43,161 nucleotides of DNA, taken from Lachnospiraceae bacterium. Lineage in GTDB: Bacteria; Bacillota; Clostridia; Lachnospirales; Lachnospiraceae. Location: assembly GCA_024691015.1 (NCBI GenBank), contig JAILOD010000329.1, forward strand, positions 1 through 43,161, read 5' to 3'. Within the stretch, counting starts at the first letter, position 1. Each line of letters begins with the position of its first letter. The notes under the pieces are model-generated. The model was not told where the DNA came from and did no database searches. It saw nothing but the letters and a program-made list of their open reading frames with translations. Of the stretch, positions 21,222 through 29,940 are shown in pieces. A program made the position numbers and the translations under genes.

Positions 21222-22336
21222 TGAGAGCGATCGGAATTATTTTGGCAGGTGGAAACAACCACCGTATGAAAGAGCTTACCAGAAAAAGAGCTATCGCGGC
21301 TATGCCTGTTGCCGGAGCATACAGAAGCATAGACTTCGCCCTCAGTAATATGACAAATTCGCATATTCAGAAGGTTGCGGTATTCACCCAGTTCAATGCA
21401 CGTTCTCTTAACGAGCACTTAAGCTCCTCAAAATGGTGGGATTTCGGTAGAAAACAGGGTGGTCTTTACGTATTCACACCTACCGTTACGGCAGAAAACA
21501 ACTCCTGGTACAGAGGAACGGCCGATGCGATCTACCAGAACCTTTCATTTTTGAAAAACAGCCATGAGCCCTATGTTGTTATCGCATCCGGTGACGGCGT
21601 ATACAAGATGGACTACAACAAGGTTATAGAATACCACATCGAGAAAAAGGCAGATATCACGGTTGTCTGCAAGGACATAAACGACGATGACGTAGAGCGT
21701 TTCGGTGTTCTTAAGATGAACGAAGAGTCACGTGTTGAGGATTTCGAGGAAAAGCCCGTTGTAGCCAGAACAAATACCGTTTCCTGCGGTATCTATGTTA
21801 TCAGAAGGCGTCAGCTCATAGAGCTTATCGAAAAGTCCGCAGAAGAAGAGAGATTTGATTTTGTTCGTGATATCCTTATCCGTTACAAGAGCCTTAAGAG
21901 GATCTACGGATACAAAATAAAGGAATACTGGAGCAACATCTCCACGGTATCGGATTACTTCAAGACCAATATGGACTTCCTCAACAAGGACGTAAACGAC
22001 TATTTCTTCAGAACCTATCCGGATGTATATTCCAAGGTAGAGGATCTGCCGCCCGCAAAATACAATGTGGGAGCTACGGTATCCAATGCCCTCATCAGTT
22101 CGGGATGTATCTTAAACGGCACGGTTGAAGATTCGGTTCTGTTCAGAAAGGTCTTCGTTGGAAACAACAGTTACATTAAGAACTCCATCATTCTGAACGA
22201 CGTTTACATCGGAGACAATGCCCACATTGAAAACTGCATTGTGGAAAGCCGCGGTACCATCAGGGCCAATGCCTATTATAAGGGCGAAGGCGGCATACAG
22301 GTGGTTGTTGCCGAAGGCGAAAGATATATTATGTAA
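21221..22336 (+). CDS. glgD: glucose-1-phosphate adenylyltransferase regulatory subunit
   Basis: 371 aa; diverged nucleotidyltransferase motif (LAGGNNHRMKELTRKRAIAAMPVAGAYRSIDFALSN); directly follows glgC. Confidence 0.95.
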   Translation: MRAIGIILAGGNNHRMKELTRKRAIAAMPVAGAYRSIDFALSNMTNSHIQKVAVFTQFNARSLNEHLSSSKWWDFGRKQGGLYVFTPTVTAENNSWYRGTADAIYQNLSFLKNSHEPYVVIASGDGVYKMDYNKVIEYHIEKKADITVVCKDINDDDVERFGVLKMNEESRVEDFEEKPVVARTNTVSCGIYVIRRRQLIELIEKSAEEERFDFVRDILIRYKSLKRIYGYKIKEYWSNISTVSDYFKTNMDFLNKDVNDYFFRTYPDVYSKVEDLPPAKYNVGATVSNALISSGCILNGTVEDSVLFRKVFVGNNSYIKNSIILNDVYIGDNAHIENCIVESRGTIRANAYYKGEGGIQVVVAEGERYIM

Positions 22337-22360
22337 GATAAGCTTTAATATGATATAATT

Positions 22361-22392
22361 AAGAACCTCTCATATATGGGAGGTTCTTTTTA
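22361..22392 (+). terminator. intrinsic terminator after glgD
   Basis: AAGAACCTCtCATATATGgGAGGTTCTTTTTT. Confidence 0.88.
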
Positions 22393-22458
22393 ACTTATTG
22401 ATGAGCCGGCTTCACATTTGTTGAAGGTGGCGTAAATCTATGCCTGAAAGGGAAATAC

Positions 22459-23022
22459 ATGTATATTATCACAGGCCTGGGAAATCCCGGAGCAAAATAC
22501 GACGGAACAAGACACAATGTAGGTTTTTCGGTTATCGATATTCTAAGTGACATGATGAATATACCGCTGGATTATGAGAAACATAAGGCTATTTGCGGAA
22601 CCGGTATGTATAAGGGAGAAAAGGTACTTCTGGCAAAGCCGATCACCTTTATGAATCTAAGCGGGGAGTCGGTGTCTCAGCTCTGTAATTATTATAAGAT
22701 CGACATTCCCGAAAATCTGGTGGTCATATCGGACGATATAGATCTTGAAGTCGGTCGTGTGAGAATAAGAAAGAAAGGCAGCGCAGGCGGGCATAACGGC
22801 TTGAAGAACATAATACAGCTGCTCGGGCGGCAGGATTTTCCGCGCGTGCGCCTCGGAGTGGGAGCAAAGCCTCCGATGTGGGATCTGGCTGACTGGGTGC
22901 TGGGACACTTTGACGAGGAAGGTGCAAAGATAGTCGGGGAGGCCGAAAAAGAAGCTGCCGAGGCCGTAGCCCTGCTTATTGAAGAAGGGATCGACAAGGC
23001 AATGAACAGGTACAACTGTTAA
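22459..23022 (+). CDS. pth: peptidyl-tRNA hydrolase
   Basis: MYIITGLGNPGAKYDGTRHNVGFSVID, KPITFMNLSGESV, SAGGHNGLKNI. Confidence 0.97.
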   Translation: MYIITGLGNPGAKYDGTRHNVGFSVIDILSDMMNIPLDYEKHKAICGTGMYKGEKVLLAKPITFMNLSGESVSQLCNYYKIDIPENLVVISDDIDLEVGRVRIRKKGSAGGHNGLKNIIQLLGRQDFPRVRLGVGAKPPMWDLADWVLGHFDEEGAKIVGEAEKEAAEAVALLIEEGIDKAMNRYNC

Positions 23023-23037
23023 AGGTTCAGGTGAAGA

Positions 23038-26000
23038 ATGAAAGCATTTTTTAAGCCGATAAAGGCATTAACGGATAAAATCGAAGGAATGAGTCTTGAG
23101 GGACCGCTTTCCCTTAACGGTGTAACGGGAGCAGCCGAAGGAAATCTTATTGCGTCACTCACGCTTATGACGCGTGTAAAGATCGTCGTTGCGGAAAATG
23201 AGATAAGAGCCGGAGCGCTGGTAAACGATCTTCGCCTTTACAATAAGGATGTTAGATATTTTCCGCCAAAGGATCTCATTTTTTATCAGTCCGATCTGAA
23301 CGGCAGTCTTCTTTCCAGGGAAAGGCTTTCCTGCTTTAAGGCACTTTTGTCGGGAGAAGACGTGCTTATTGTTACCACTATCGATGCCTTTCTGGAGAAA
23401 AGACCGGCATATGGCACGATCCTTAAAAACATTATAAAAATAGATCTGAACTCGGTCATCGAACTTGAAGCGTTTACAAAGAAGCTTGTACATATCGGCT
23501 ACAGAAAAGCCGCAGAGGTAAACGATCCGGGTGAATTTGCCGTTCGAGGCGGGATTGTCGACATCTTCCCGCTTACCGAAGAGAATCCCGTAAGGATTGA
23601 GCTTTTCGGTGATGATGTTGATTCCATAAAATATTTTAATATTTCTTCCCAAAGGTCGGGAGAAGCGATCAGCGAGATAGAGATATTTCCGGCATCCGAG
23701 CTGTTCCTTAGCCCTGATGAGATGGAAAGGGGCAGGGAAAAGATCAGCCGGGATCTGGATAAAAGATACAAAAAGCTCAGAGAAGAAATGAAGACTGAAG
23801 AGAGCGCGAGGTTAAAGCGCACGGTCGGAGAGTTTCTGGAGGAGCTGGGGATGTTCGCCCAAACCGCAAATCCGGCGAGCTATTTAAATTATTTCTATGA
23901 CGAGCTTTTTTCTCTGGCGGATTTTCTGGATAAAGAGAACACTCTGATCTTTCTTCTGGATCCGGCAAGGCTTGTCGAAAGAAGCGAAGAGGCCCGGGCT
24001 GAATTTTCCGAAAGCATGGAAGGAAGATATAACGGCGGATATATTTTAGAGGGACAGAAGGAGCTTCTGTTTGATGCGGGTGAGATCGCAGAAAAGCTTA
24101 CAGGTTTCAGATTGATAGCGCTGTCGGAAATCGCAAAAAACCAGAATGTATTCGTATTTGACAAAAGCCTTGAGGTGAATTCCAGACAGATAGGCTCCTA
24201 TCATGGCAGCTTTTCAGGCCTGGAGTCCGATCTTCTGAGGCTTGGGAAAAAGGATTATGCAACGATAATCCTTTCGGCATCGCATACCAGGGCCAAAAGG
24301 CTTGCGGAGGATCTTCTGAAGGACGGTATCAATGCCTTCTACACCGAGGATTATGACAGAGTTCCTTTAAAGAAGGAAGTAATGGTGACCTACGGCAATA
24401 AGGCCGAGGGCTTTGAATATACGGATATGAAGTTTGCCGTTATAAGCGAAAGCGATATTTTCGGCGGCATTAGAAAGAAAAAGAAGAGGTTTCAGGCGTA
24501 TGAGGGCGAAAAAATATCTGCATTTTCGGCTCTCAATGTCGGAGACTACGTGGTGCACGAAGATTTCGGTATAGGCGTATATCAGGGTATAGAACATATT
24601 GAAATAGACGGTGTAACAAGGGATTATCTGAACATAAGCTATCGGGATAACGCAAATATTTATGTCGGAGCCTCCAACCTTAACTCGCTTCAGAAATATG
24701 CGGCCGCCAACACGGAAAAGAAGCCGAAGATAAACAGGATTGGCGGTAAGGAGTGGGCAAGAACCAGAGAGCGTGTCAAAGGGGCGGTCGGCGAAATGGC
24801 CAAAAAGCTGGTTGAACTCTATTCGCTCAGAAGCCGCTCTGAGGGCTATTATTACGGGCCGGATACCGTGTGGCAGAGGGAGTTTGAAGAGCTGTTTCCG
24901 TATGAAGAGACTGAGGACCAGATTCATGCGATAGAGGCGGTAAAAGCCGATATGCAGAGCAACAAGATCATGGACCGTCTTATCTGCGGAGATGTGGGCT
25001 TCGGTAAAACCGAGGTGGCGATAAGGGCGGCCTTTAAAGCCGTACAGGAAGGAAAGCAGGTGGCTGTTCTGGTTCCCACAACGATCCTTGCAGAGCAGCA
25101 TTACAACACGTTCAAGGAAAGAATGCAGAATTATCCCGTTACGGTGGATCTGCTCTGTCGTTTCAGAACCCCACAGGCCCAGAAGGAAACTCTGAAGGAG
25201 CTGAAAAAGGGCAGGGTGGATATAGTCATCGGAACTCACAGGCTTCTTTCGAAGGATGTGGAATTTAAGGACCTTGGTCTTCTTGTGATAGATGAGGAGC
25301 AGCGCTTTGGTGTGGCTCACAAGGAACGTATAAAAGAACTGAGGAAAAATGTGGATGTGCTTGCTCTTACCGCAACGCCCATTCCCAGAACGCTCCACAT
25401 GAGCCTTGTCGGGATAAGGGACATGAGTGTTCTCGAAGAGGCACCGCAGGATCGTCAGCCCATACAGACCTTTATCATGGAATACGCACCCGAGATAGTA
25501 AGGGAGGCGATAAACCGCGAGCTCAAGAGAGGCGGACAGGTTTACTATGTCTATAACAGGGTAAACGATATTGAGAATGTTGTGGATAAACTTCGCGAGA
25601 TATGTCCGAAGGCAAACATAGATTACGCACATGGACAGATGCCGGAGAGGGTGCTTGAGGATATAATGAGCGATTTCATAAACGGCAGTATTGATGTGCT
25701 GGTATCCACAACCATAATCGAAACGGGTATGGATATTCCGAATGTAAATACAATGATCATTCAGAACGCCGATCAGATGGGGCTTTCACAGCTTTATCAG
25801 CTCAGGGGCCGTGTCGGCAGATCGAACAGAACGGCGTATGCGTTCCTTATGTACAGCAAGGATAAGCTGCTTAAGGAAACCGCGGAAAAGAGACTGAATG
25901 CCATACGCGAATTTACCGATCTGGGAAGCGGCTTCAAAATAGCCATGAAGGATCTTGAGATAAGGGGAGCCGGTAACGTTCTGGGCGCCGAGCAGCACGG

Positions 26001-26541
26001 ACACATGGATGCCGTGGGCTACGACCTTTACTGTAAGATGCTCAATACCGCCGTAAAGGAGGAAAAGGGCGAACGGATCATGCCCGATTTCACAACGTCC
26101 ATCGATATCGGTATAGATGCATTTATTCCAAACGAATATATAGGCAACGAGAATATAAAGCTGGATATGTATAAAAGAATTGCCTCAGTGGAAAATGATG
26201 ATGACGCCGCTGATATGGTGGACGAGCTTACGGACCGCTTCGGGAAGGTTCCGAAGAGCGTGCTGAACCTGGTGGAAATATCCAAGCTCAGAAGCCGTGC
26301 GCATGAAGTATATATTGAGAACCTGAGTACCAACCTTAAGGAAAACGAGATCGTATTTCTTATTTTCCCGAAGGCCGAGTTAAATCCTGAGCATATAGGG
26401 GATGTGCTGGGTGAGGTAGGAGAAAAGCTGTCGTTCAGGGCAGCGGGCAGGCCGGCTTTTGTATTAAAAACAGAAGAGGAAGATAATTATCTGGAAAAAG
26501 CAGAGGTCGTTGTCAATGCCATGAGGAGGCTTTTGGACTGA
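23038..26541 (+). CDS. mfd: transcription-repair coupling factor
   Basis: 1167 aa; UvrB-like N-terminus, RID (VGDYVVHEDFGIGVYQGIE), RecG-like helicase (DRLICGDVGFGKTEVAIRAAFKA, VIDEEQRFGVAHKERIK), TRCF C-terminus. Confidence 0.98.
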   Translation: MKAFFKPIKALTDKIEGMSLEGPLSLNGVTGAAEGNLIASLTLMTRVKIVVAENEIRAGALVNDLRLYNKDVRYFPPKDLIFYQSDLNGSLLSRERLSCFKALLSGEDVLIVTTIDAFLEKRPAYGTILKNIIKIDLNSVIELEAFTKKLVHIGYRKAAEVNDPGEFAVRGGIVDIFPLTEENPVRIELFGDDVDSIKYFNISSQRSGEAISEIEIFPASELFLSPDEMERGREKISRDLDKRYKKLREEMKTEESARLKRTVGEFLEELGMFAQTANPASYLNYFYDELFSLADFLDKENTLIFLLDPARLVERSEEARAEFSESMEGRYNGGYILEGQKELLFDAGEIAEKLTGFRLIALSEIAKNQNVFVFDKSLEVNSRQIGSYHGSFSGLESDLLRLGKKDYATIILSASHTRAKRLAEDLLKDGINAFYTEDYDRVPLKKEVMVTYGNKAEGFEYTDMKFAVISESDIFGGIRKKKKRFQAYEGEKISAFSALNVGDYVVHEDFGIGVYQGIEHIEIDGVTRDYLNISYRDNANIYVGASNLNSLQKYAAANTEKKPKINRIGGKEWARTRERVKGAVGEMAKKLVELYSLRSRSEGYYYGPDTVWQREFEELFPYEETEDQIHAIEAVKADMQSNKIMDRLICGDVGFGKTEVAIRAAFKAVQEGKQVAVLVPTTILAEQHYNTFKERMQNYPVTVDLLCRFRTPQAQKETLKELKKGRVDIVIGTHRLLSKDVEFKDLGLLVIDEEQRFGVAHKERIKELRKNVDVLALTATPIPRTLHMSLVGIRDMSVLEEAPQDRQPIQTFIMEYAPEIVREAINRELKRGGQVYYVYNRVNDIENVVDKLREICPKANIDYAHGQMPERVLEDIMSDFINGSIDVLVSTTIIETGMDIPNVNTMIIQNADQMGLSQLYQLRGRVGRSNRTAYAFLMYSKDKLLKETAEKRLNAIREFTDLGSGFKIAMKDLEIRGAGNVLGAEQHGHMDAVGYDLYCKMLNTAVKEEKGERIMPDFTTSIDIGIDAFIPNEYIGNENIKLDMYKRIASVENDDDAADMVDELTDRFGKVPKSVLNLVEISKLRSRAHEVYIENLSTNLKENEIVFLIFPKAELNPEHIGDVLGEVGEKLSFRAAGRPAFVLKTEEEDNYLEKAEVVVNAMRRLLD

Positions 26542-26662
26542 AAAAAGCACTGAAATTGTGTATTTATACGGATACAATTCGCTGGAAACCCTTGAATTAT
26601 CTGACAATTCAGACAAAATAATAATGTATTTAGAAAAATACAAAAAATATTTGCAAAATGTG

Positions 26663-26691
26663 TTGACAATTTAAAACCTTTGTCATATAAT
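26663..26691 (+). promoter_or_regulatory. perfect consensus sigma-A promoter
   Basis: TTGACA (26663-26668) - 17 nt - TATAAT (26686-26691). Confidence 0.88.
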
Positions 26692-26697
26692 CAACTC

Positions 26698-27100
26698 ATA
26701 ACAAACGAGGGAACAAAAATAAACAAAGCCAAAGGAGATGATTCCAATGTATCGAGGCTTTAGTCCAAACATTTAAGAAAAGGAGGTACGGTCCACCAGA
26801 CACTTAAAACTTGGTAGTTTATTTTAAATCCTTATAATCAATTACAGAAAGGTTTTAAAGCTGTAGTTGTTCGAAAGTTAAATGTACATGACAACAAGCA
26901 GAAAAGGCATCAGCGAATATAACGGGGCCGATTATATGATCAGATCCTTGCCAGAGAGCAGAGGAAAAAGAGCCCGTCAGGATGAGATGAATATTTGTGA
27001 TGGTGCAGGACTCGGAGGTATAGTCCAATGGGAACGTTAGTTGAGTCAGAAAGCTAAGAGGGCGTCGAAGAAGTAGGGTTCGGCGTCCTCTTAGTTTATG
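26698..27100 (+). ncRNA. putative large structured non-coding RNA (family not identified)
   Basis: About 400 nt with no substantial ORF, driven by a perfect promoter and ending in a 16-bp hairpin; contains several complementary segments. Family needs a covariance-model search. Confidence 0.65.
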
Positions 27101-27106
27101 TGTTTT
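27054..27106 (+). terminator. terminal hairpin of the putative ncRNA, followed by U-rich sequence
   Basis: CTAAGAGGGCGTCGAA-GAAGTAGGG-TTCGGCGTCCTCTTAG (16 bp incl. two G-U) then TTTATGTGTTTTT. Confidence 0.7.
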
Positions 27107-27202
27107 TAAAAACCTGTGGAAGATACGGTCTTTTTTATGGTATCATAGGCAGGTATTTTTTATGCAAAAAATCCCGATGGCAGGATATGAATGGAGAGAC
27201 TT

Positions 27203-27835
27203 ATGAAAACAGACGGACTTATATTGGACATAGACGGAACACTCTGGAATTCAACGGGTATTGTGGCGGATGCATGGAATCAGGCTGTAAGTGAGCACGG
27301 ATATACATACGATATCAAACCTGATGACTTAAAAAGGCTTTTCGGAAAAACCATGGACGTTATAGCACTGGCTCTTTTTCCGGAGCTGTCCGATGAAGAA
27401 CGTGATTCCCTTATGAAGAGATGTGCCGAGCTGGAGCAGAAATATCTCGAAGAGGATGAATGTAAGATCGCCTATGAAGGTGTGGTTGACACCATAAAGG
27501 AAATATCGGGAAGGCTGCCGGTATTTATTGTCAGCAACTGTCAGTCGGGTTATATAGAGCTGGTTTCGGACAAGCTGAAAATAGAAGAGTTTATAACTGA
27601 TTTTGAGTGCTTTGGAAATACGGGAAAAGGAAAGGCAGAGAATCTTGCGACTCTCTGCCGGCGAAACAATTTGAAAAAACCTGTTTATGTAGGTGATACC
27701 GACGGTGACAGTGAAGCCTGTGCCGAAGCGAAGGTACCGTTTATCTTTGCCTCATACGGATTCGGAAATACCGAAAACTTTGCACTGTCCATCGAAAGCT
27801 TCAAAGAGCTTAAAGATTGTCTGGAACCGGTATAA
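27203..27835 (+). CDS. HAD-superfamily hydrolase (phosphoglycolate phosphatase-like)
   Basis: DGLILDIDGTLWNSTGIV, VFIVSNCQSGY, PVYVGDTDGDSEACAEAKVPFIFASYGFG; GGAGAG Shine-Dalgarno before ATG 27203. Confidence 0.9.
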   Translation: MKTDGLILDIDGTLWNSTGIVADAWNQAVSEHGYTYDIKPDDLKRLFGKTMDVIALALFPELSDEERDSLMKRCAELEQKYLEEDECKIAYEGVVDTIKEISGRLPVFIVSNCQSGYIELVSDKLKIEEFITDFECFGNTGKGKAENLATLCRRNNLKKPVYVGDTDGDSEACAEAKVPFIFASYGFGNTENFALSIESFKELKDCLEPV

Positions 27836-28337
27836 CATCTCCGTCAATCCTGTCCTTGATAAAATCAACGATCTCTTTTGAGTCGATGTCAAGAGCGAAG
27901 GCAAGCTCGCTGTAAAGTGCACGGCTTGCGGCTTTGAAATAGCTTTCATCCACCGCCGTGGCTGTGTGCCCTTTGGCACGGCGGGCCATATTTCTGGAAT
28001 AAGTGGTTTTGATCAGCTTGAAGAGCTGCACGCAGTCATTCTTGAGCATAGCGGCACTGTAAAGCTGCTCACGGGTTTTTTCGTTTTCAATCTGCAATTC
28101 GTCGATCTCGGGTAAGGCATCTATTATCTCCAATGCCTTTTCGTGTGAAAGTGGTTTCCTGATGAGATTATCAGCTGTGTTTACCGGAACATAAATCCTG
28201 CTTTTTGGATTGTTCACGGGAACTAAAATAAAATAATCCCGCTCTTCGCCGTCCCCCATAACGTCAATAGGTTCTACATTTGTGATGCGGCATAAGCCGT
28301 CGCGACTGTGAATAACGTACTCATCGATTTTGAACAT
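27810..28337 (-). CDS. CarD-family transcriptional regulator (CdnL/TRCF-type domain)
   Basis: MFKIDEYVIHSRDGLCRITNVE...YFILVPVNNPKSRIYVPVNTADNLIRKPLS; helical C-terminal half typical of CarD. Confidence 0.88.
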   Translation of the reverse strand: MFKIDEYVIHSRDGLCRITNVEPIDVMGDGEERDYFILVPVNNPKSRIYVPVNTADNLIRKPLSHEKALEIIDALPEIDELQIENEKTREQLYSAAMLKNDCVQLFKLIKTTYSRNMARRAKGHTATAVDESYFKAASRALYSELAFALDIDSKEIVDFIKDRIDGDVIPVPDNL

Positions 28338-28442
28338 AATTACCTCACTTGATAAGAAAAAAAGAAAACAGTTAGAAACGCGACTAATCCTATTCTAACA
28401 AAAAAATCCAAGATATGTAAGAACTTTTTAAGGTACAATTTT

Positions 28443-29798
28443 ATGATTCCTGAAGAATTTAAACAAAGAATGCAAAATTTTTTCGATAAAGATGAATATG
28501 AGGAATTTATCGGAACATTTGAGAAGGCTCCGGCAAAGGGGCTGAAGATAAATCCGCTTAAAAAAGGGTATGAGGGGGTTAAGGATTTTTTTAACCTTGA
28601 AAGTATCCCATGGAGTGAAAACGGCTTTTATTATGATCCGGAAGAAGCACCCGGTAAACACCCTCTTCATGAAGCGGGAGCCTATTATATACAGGAACCG
28701 TCCGCAATGGCTGTGTCGGATTATGCAGCAGCGCGCCCCGGTGAAAGAGTGCTGGACCTTTGTGCCGCACCAGGAGGAAAAAGCATCGGTCTTGCCATGA
28801 GCATGAAGAATAAAGGGCTGCTGGTATCAAATGAGATCGTTCCGAAAAGAGCGAAGATTTTAAGCGAAAATATTGAGAGAATGGGCATTTCGAATGCCGT
28901 TGTAATAAATGAAGATCCTGAGAAGCTTAAGAGGATCCTGCCCGGATTCTTTGACTGTATCGTTGTGGATGCACCCTGTTCGGGTGAAGGCATGTTCAGA
29001 AAAAATGAAGAGGCCGGAGGGGAATGGAGTCCCGAAAATGTTGCCCTGTGCGCCAAAAGGCAGGATATGATACTGGATGCCGCGGCAGAAATGCTAAAGA
29101 GCGGCGGAAGGATAATTTATTCCACCTGTACCTTTGCGCCGGAGGAGGATGAGGGAAGCATAAACCGCTTTCTCATTAGACACACGGATTACAGTGTCGG
29201 TGAAATAAAATCCTTCGAGGGCTTCGACAGCGGGATTCCCACACTGGTTGAAAACGGGCGTGAAGAATTAAAGCACACCCTAAGACTGTTTCCGCATCAC
29301 ATTCGCGGAGAGGGACATTTTATCGCTCTCCTTAAGCATAATGCGGAAGAGGCGGGTGGCGCCGGTTTTGCGTGGCTTGACAGGATTGACGATAAAACAA
29401 AAAAACTATGGCTGGATTTTAAAAAGGAAGCCGGAATAAAGGCGGAATTTAACGATTCATATACAATGTTCGGGAACAATCTGTATGCTCTGCCGGAAGA
29501 AATGATACCTCTTAAAGGGATAAAAACCTTAAGAGCAGGTCTGATGCTGGGTGAGGTTAAAAAGGACAGGTTCGTTCCCTCTCATTCGCTTGCGCTTTTT
29601 CTTGAACCGGATGAAGCCTTTAGTACGGAGATTGAATCCATAGATGCCGCAAGAGCATATCTGAAAGGAGAAACCCTTAATATCAAGGTCGAAAAAGGGT
29701 GGAGACTGGTCACATTTCACGGCTTTTCACTGGGCTGGGGCAAATCTGACGGACGCATCATAAAGAACCATTATCCCAAAGGCTTGAGAAAAACCTGA
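28443..29798 (+). CDS. RsmB/RsmF (NOL1/NOP2/sun) family rRNA m5C methyltransferase
   Basis: YIQEPSAMAVSDYAAARPGERVLDLCAAPGGKSIGLA, VDAPCSGEGMFRK, IIYSTCTFAPEEDEG. Confidence 0.94.
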   Translation: MIPEEFKQRMQNFFDKDEYEEFIGTFEKAPAKGLKINPLKKGYEGVKDFFNLESIPWSENGFYYDPEEAPGKHPLHEAGAYYIQEPSAMAVSDYAAARPGERVLDLCAAPGGKSIGLAMSMKNKGLLVSNEIVPKRAKILSENIERMGISNAVVINEDPEKLKRILPGFFDCIVVDAPCSGEGMFRKNEEAGGEWSPENVALCAKRQDMILDAAAEMLKSGGRIIYSTCTFAPEEDEGSINRFLIRHTDYSVGEIKSFEGFDSGIPTLVENGREELKHTLRLFPHHIRGEGHFIALLKHNAEEAGGAGFAWLDRIDDKTKKLWLDFKKEAGIKAEFNDSYTMFGNNLYALPEEMIPLKGIKTLRAGLMLGEVKKDRFVPSHSLALFLEPDEAFSTEIESIDAARAYLKGETLNIKVEKGWRLVTFHGFSLGWGKSDGRIIKNHYPKGLRKT

Positions 29799-29838
29799 GT
29801 AAAAGGCCTTAAATCTTTAATTAAACCCCATAAATTCA

Positions 29839-29867
29839 TTGACAAAACATATATGTATAGGTAGAAT
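29839..29867 (+). promoter_or_regulatory. putative promoter of ileS
   Basis: TTGACA (29839-29844) - 17 nt - TAGAAT (29862-29867). Confidence 0.7.
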
Positions 29868-29940
29868 TTTTGTGGTATGCCCTACGAGAACGGGGTACCT
29901 ATGCCAAAGAGAACAGCATAGAAAACAGGAGGAAAAACCA

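Noticed and set aside
24367-25632. 421-aa ORF antisense to mfd
   Set aside because: Lies entirely inside the confidently assigned mfd gene on the opposite strand; cysteine/histidine/leucine-rich translation with no recognisable domain, typical of an antisense shadow ORF.
26698-27100. tmRNA, RNase P RNA, SRP RNA, T-box or 6S RNA as the identity of the ncRNA
   Set aside because: No tRNA-like T-arm/CCA or tag ORF (tmRNA), no GAGGAAAGTCC core (RNase P), no GGAAGNAGC-type apical loop (SRP), no T-box bulge sequence, and no simple single-bubble rod (6S) recognised by eye; not a substitute for cmscan.
29839-29940. N-terminal extension of ileS called from 29839
   Set aside because: The extension begins in the -35 box; AGGAGG and ATG at 29941 mark the real start, and MYQKVNTDMNFVGREKEIEQFW is the normal IleRS N-terminus.
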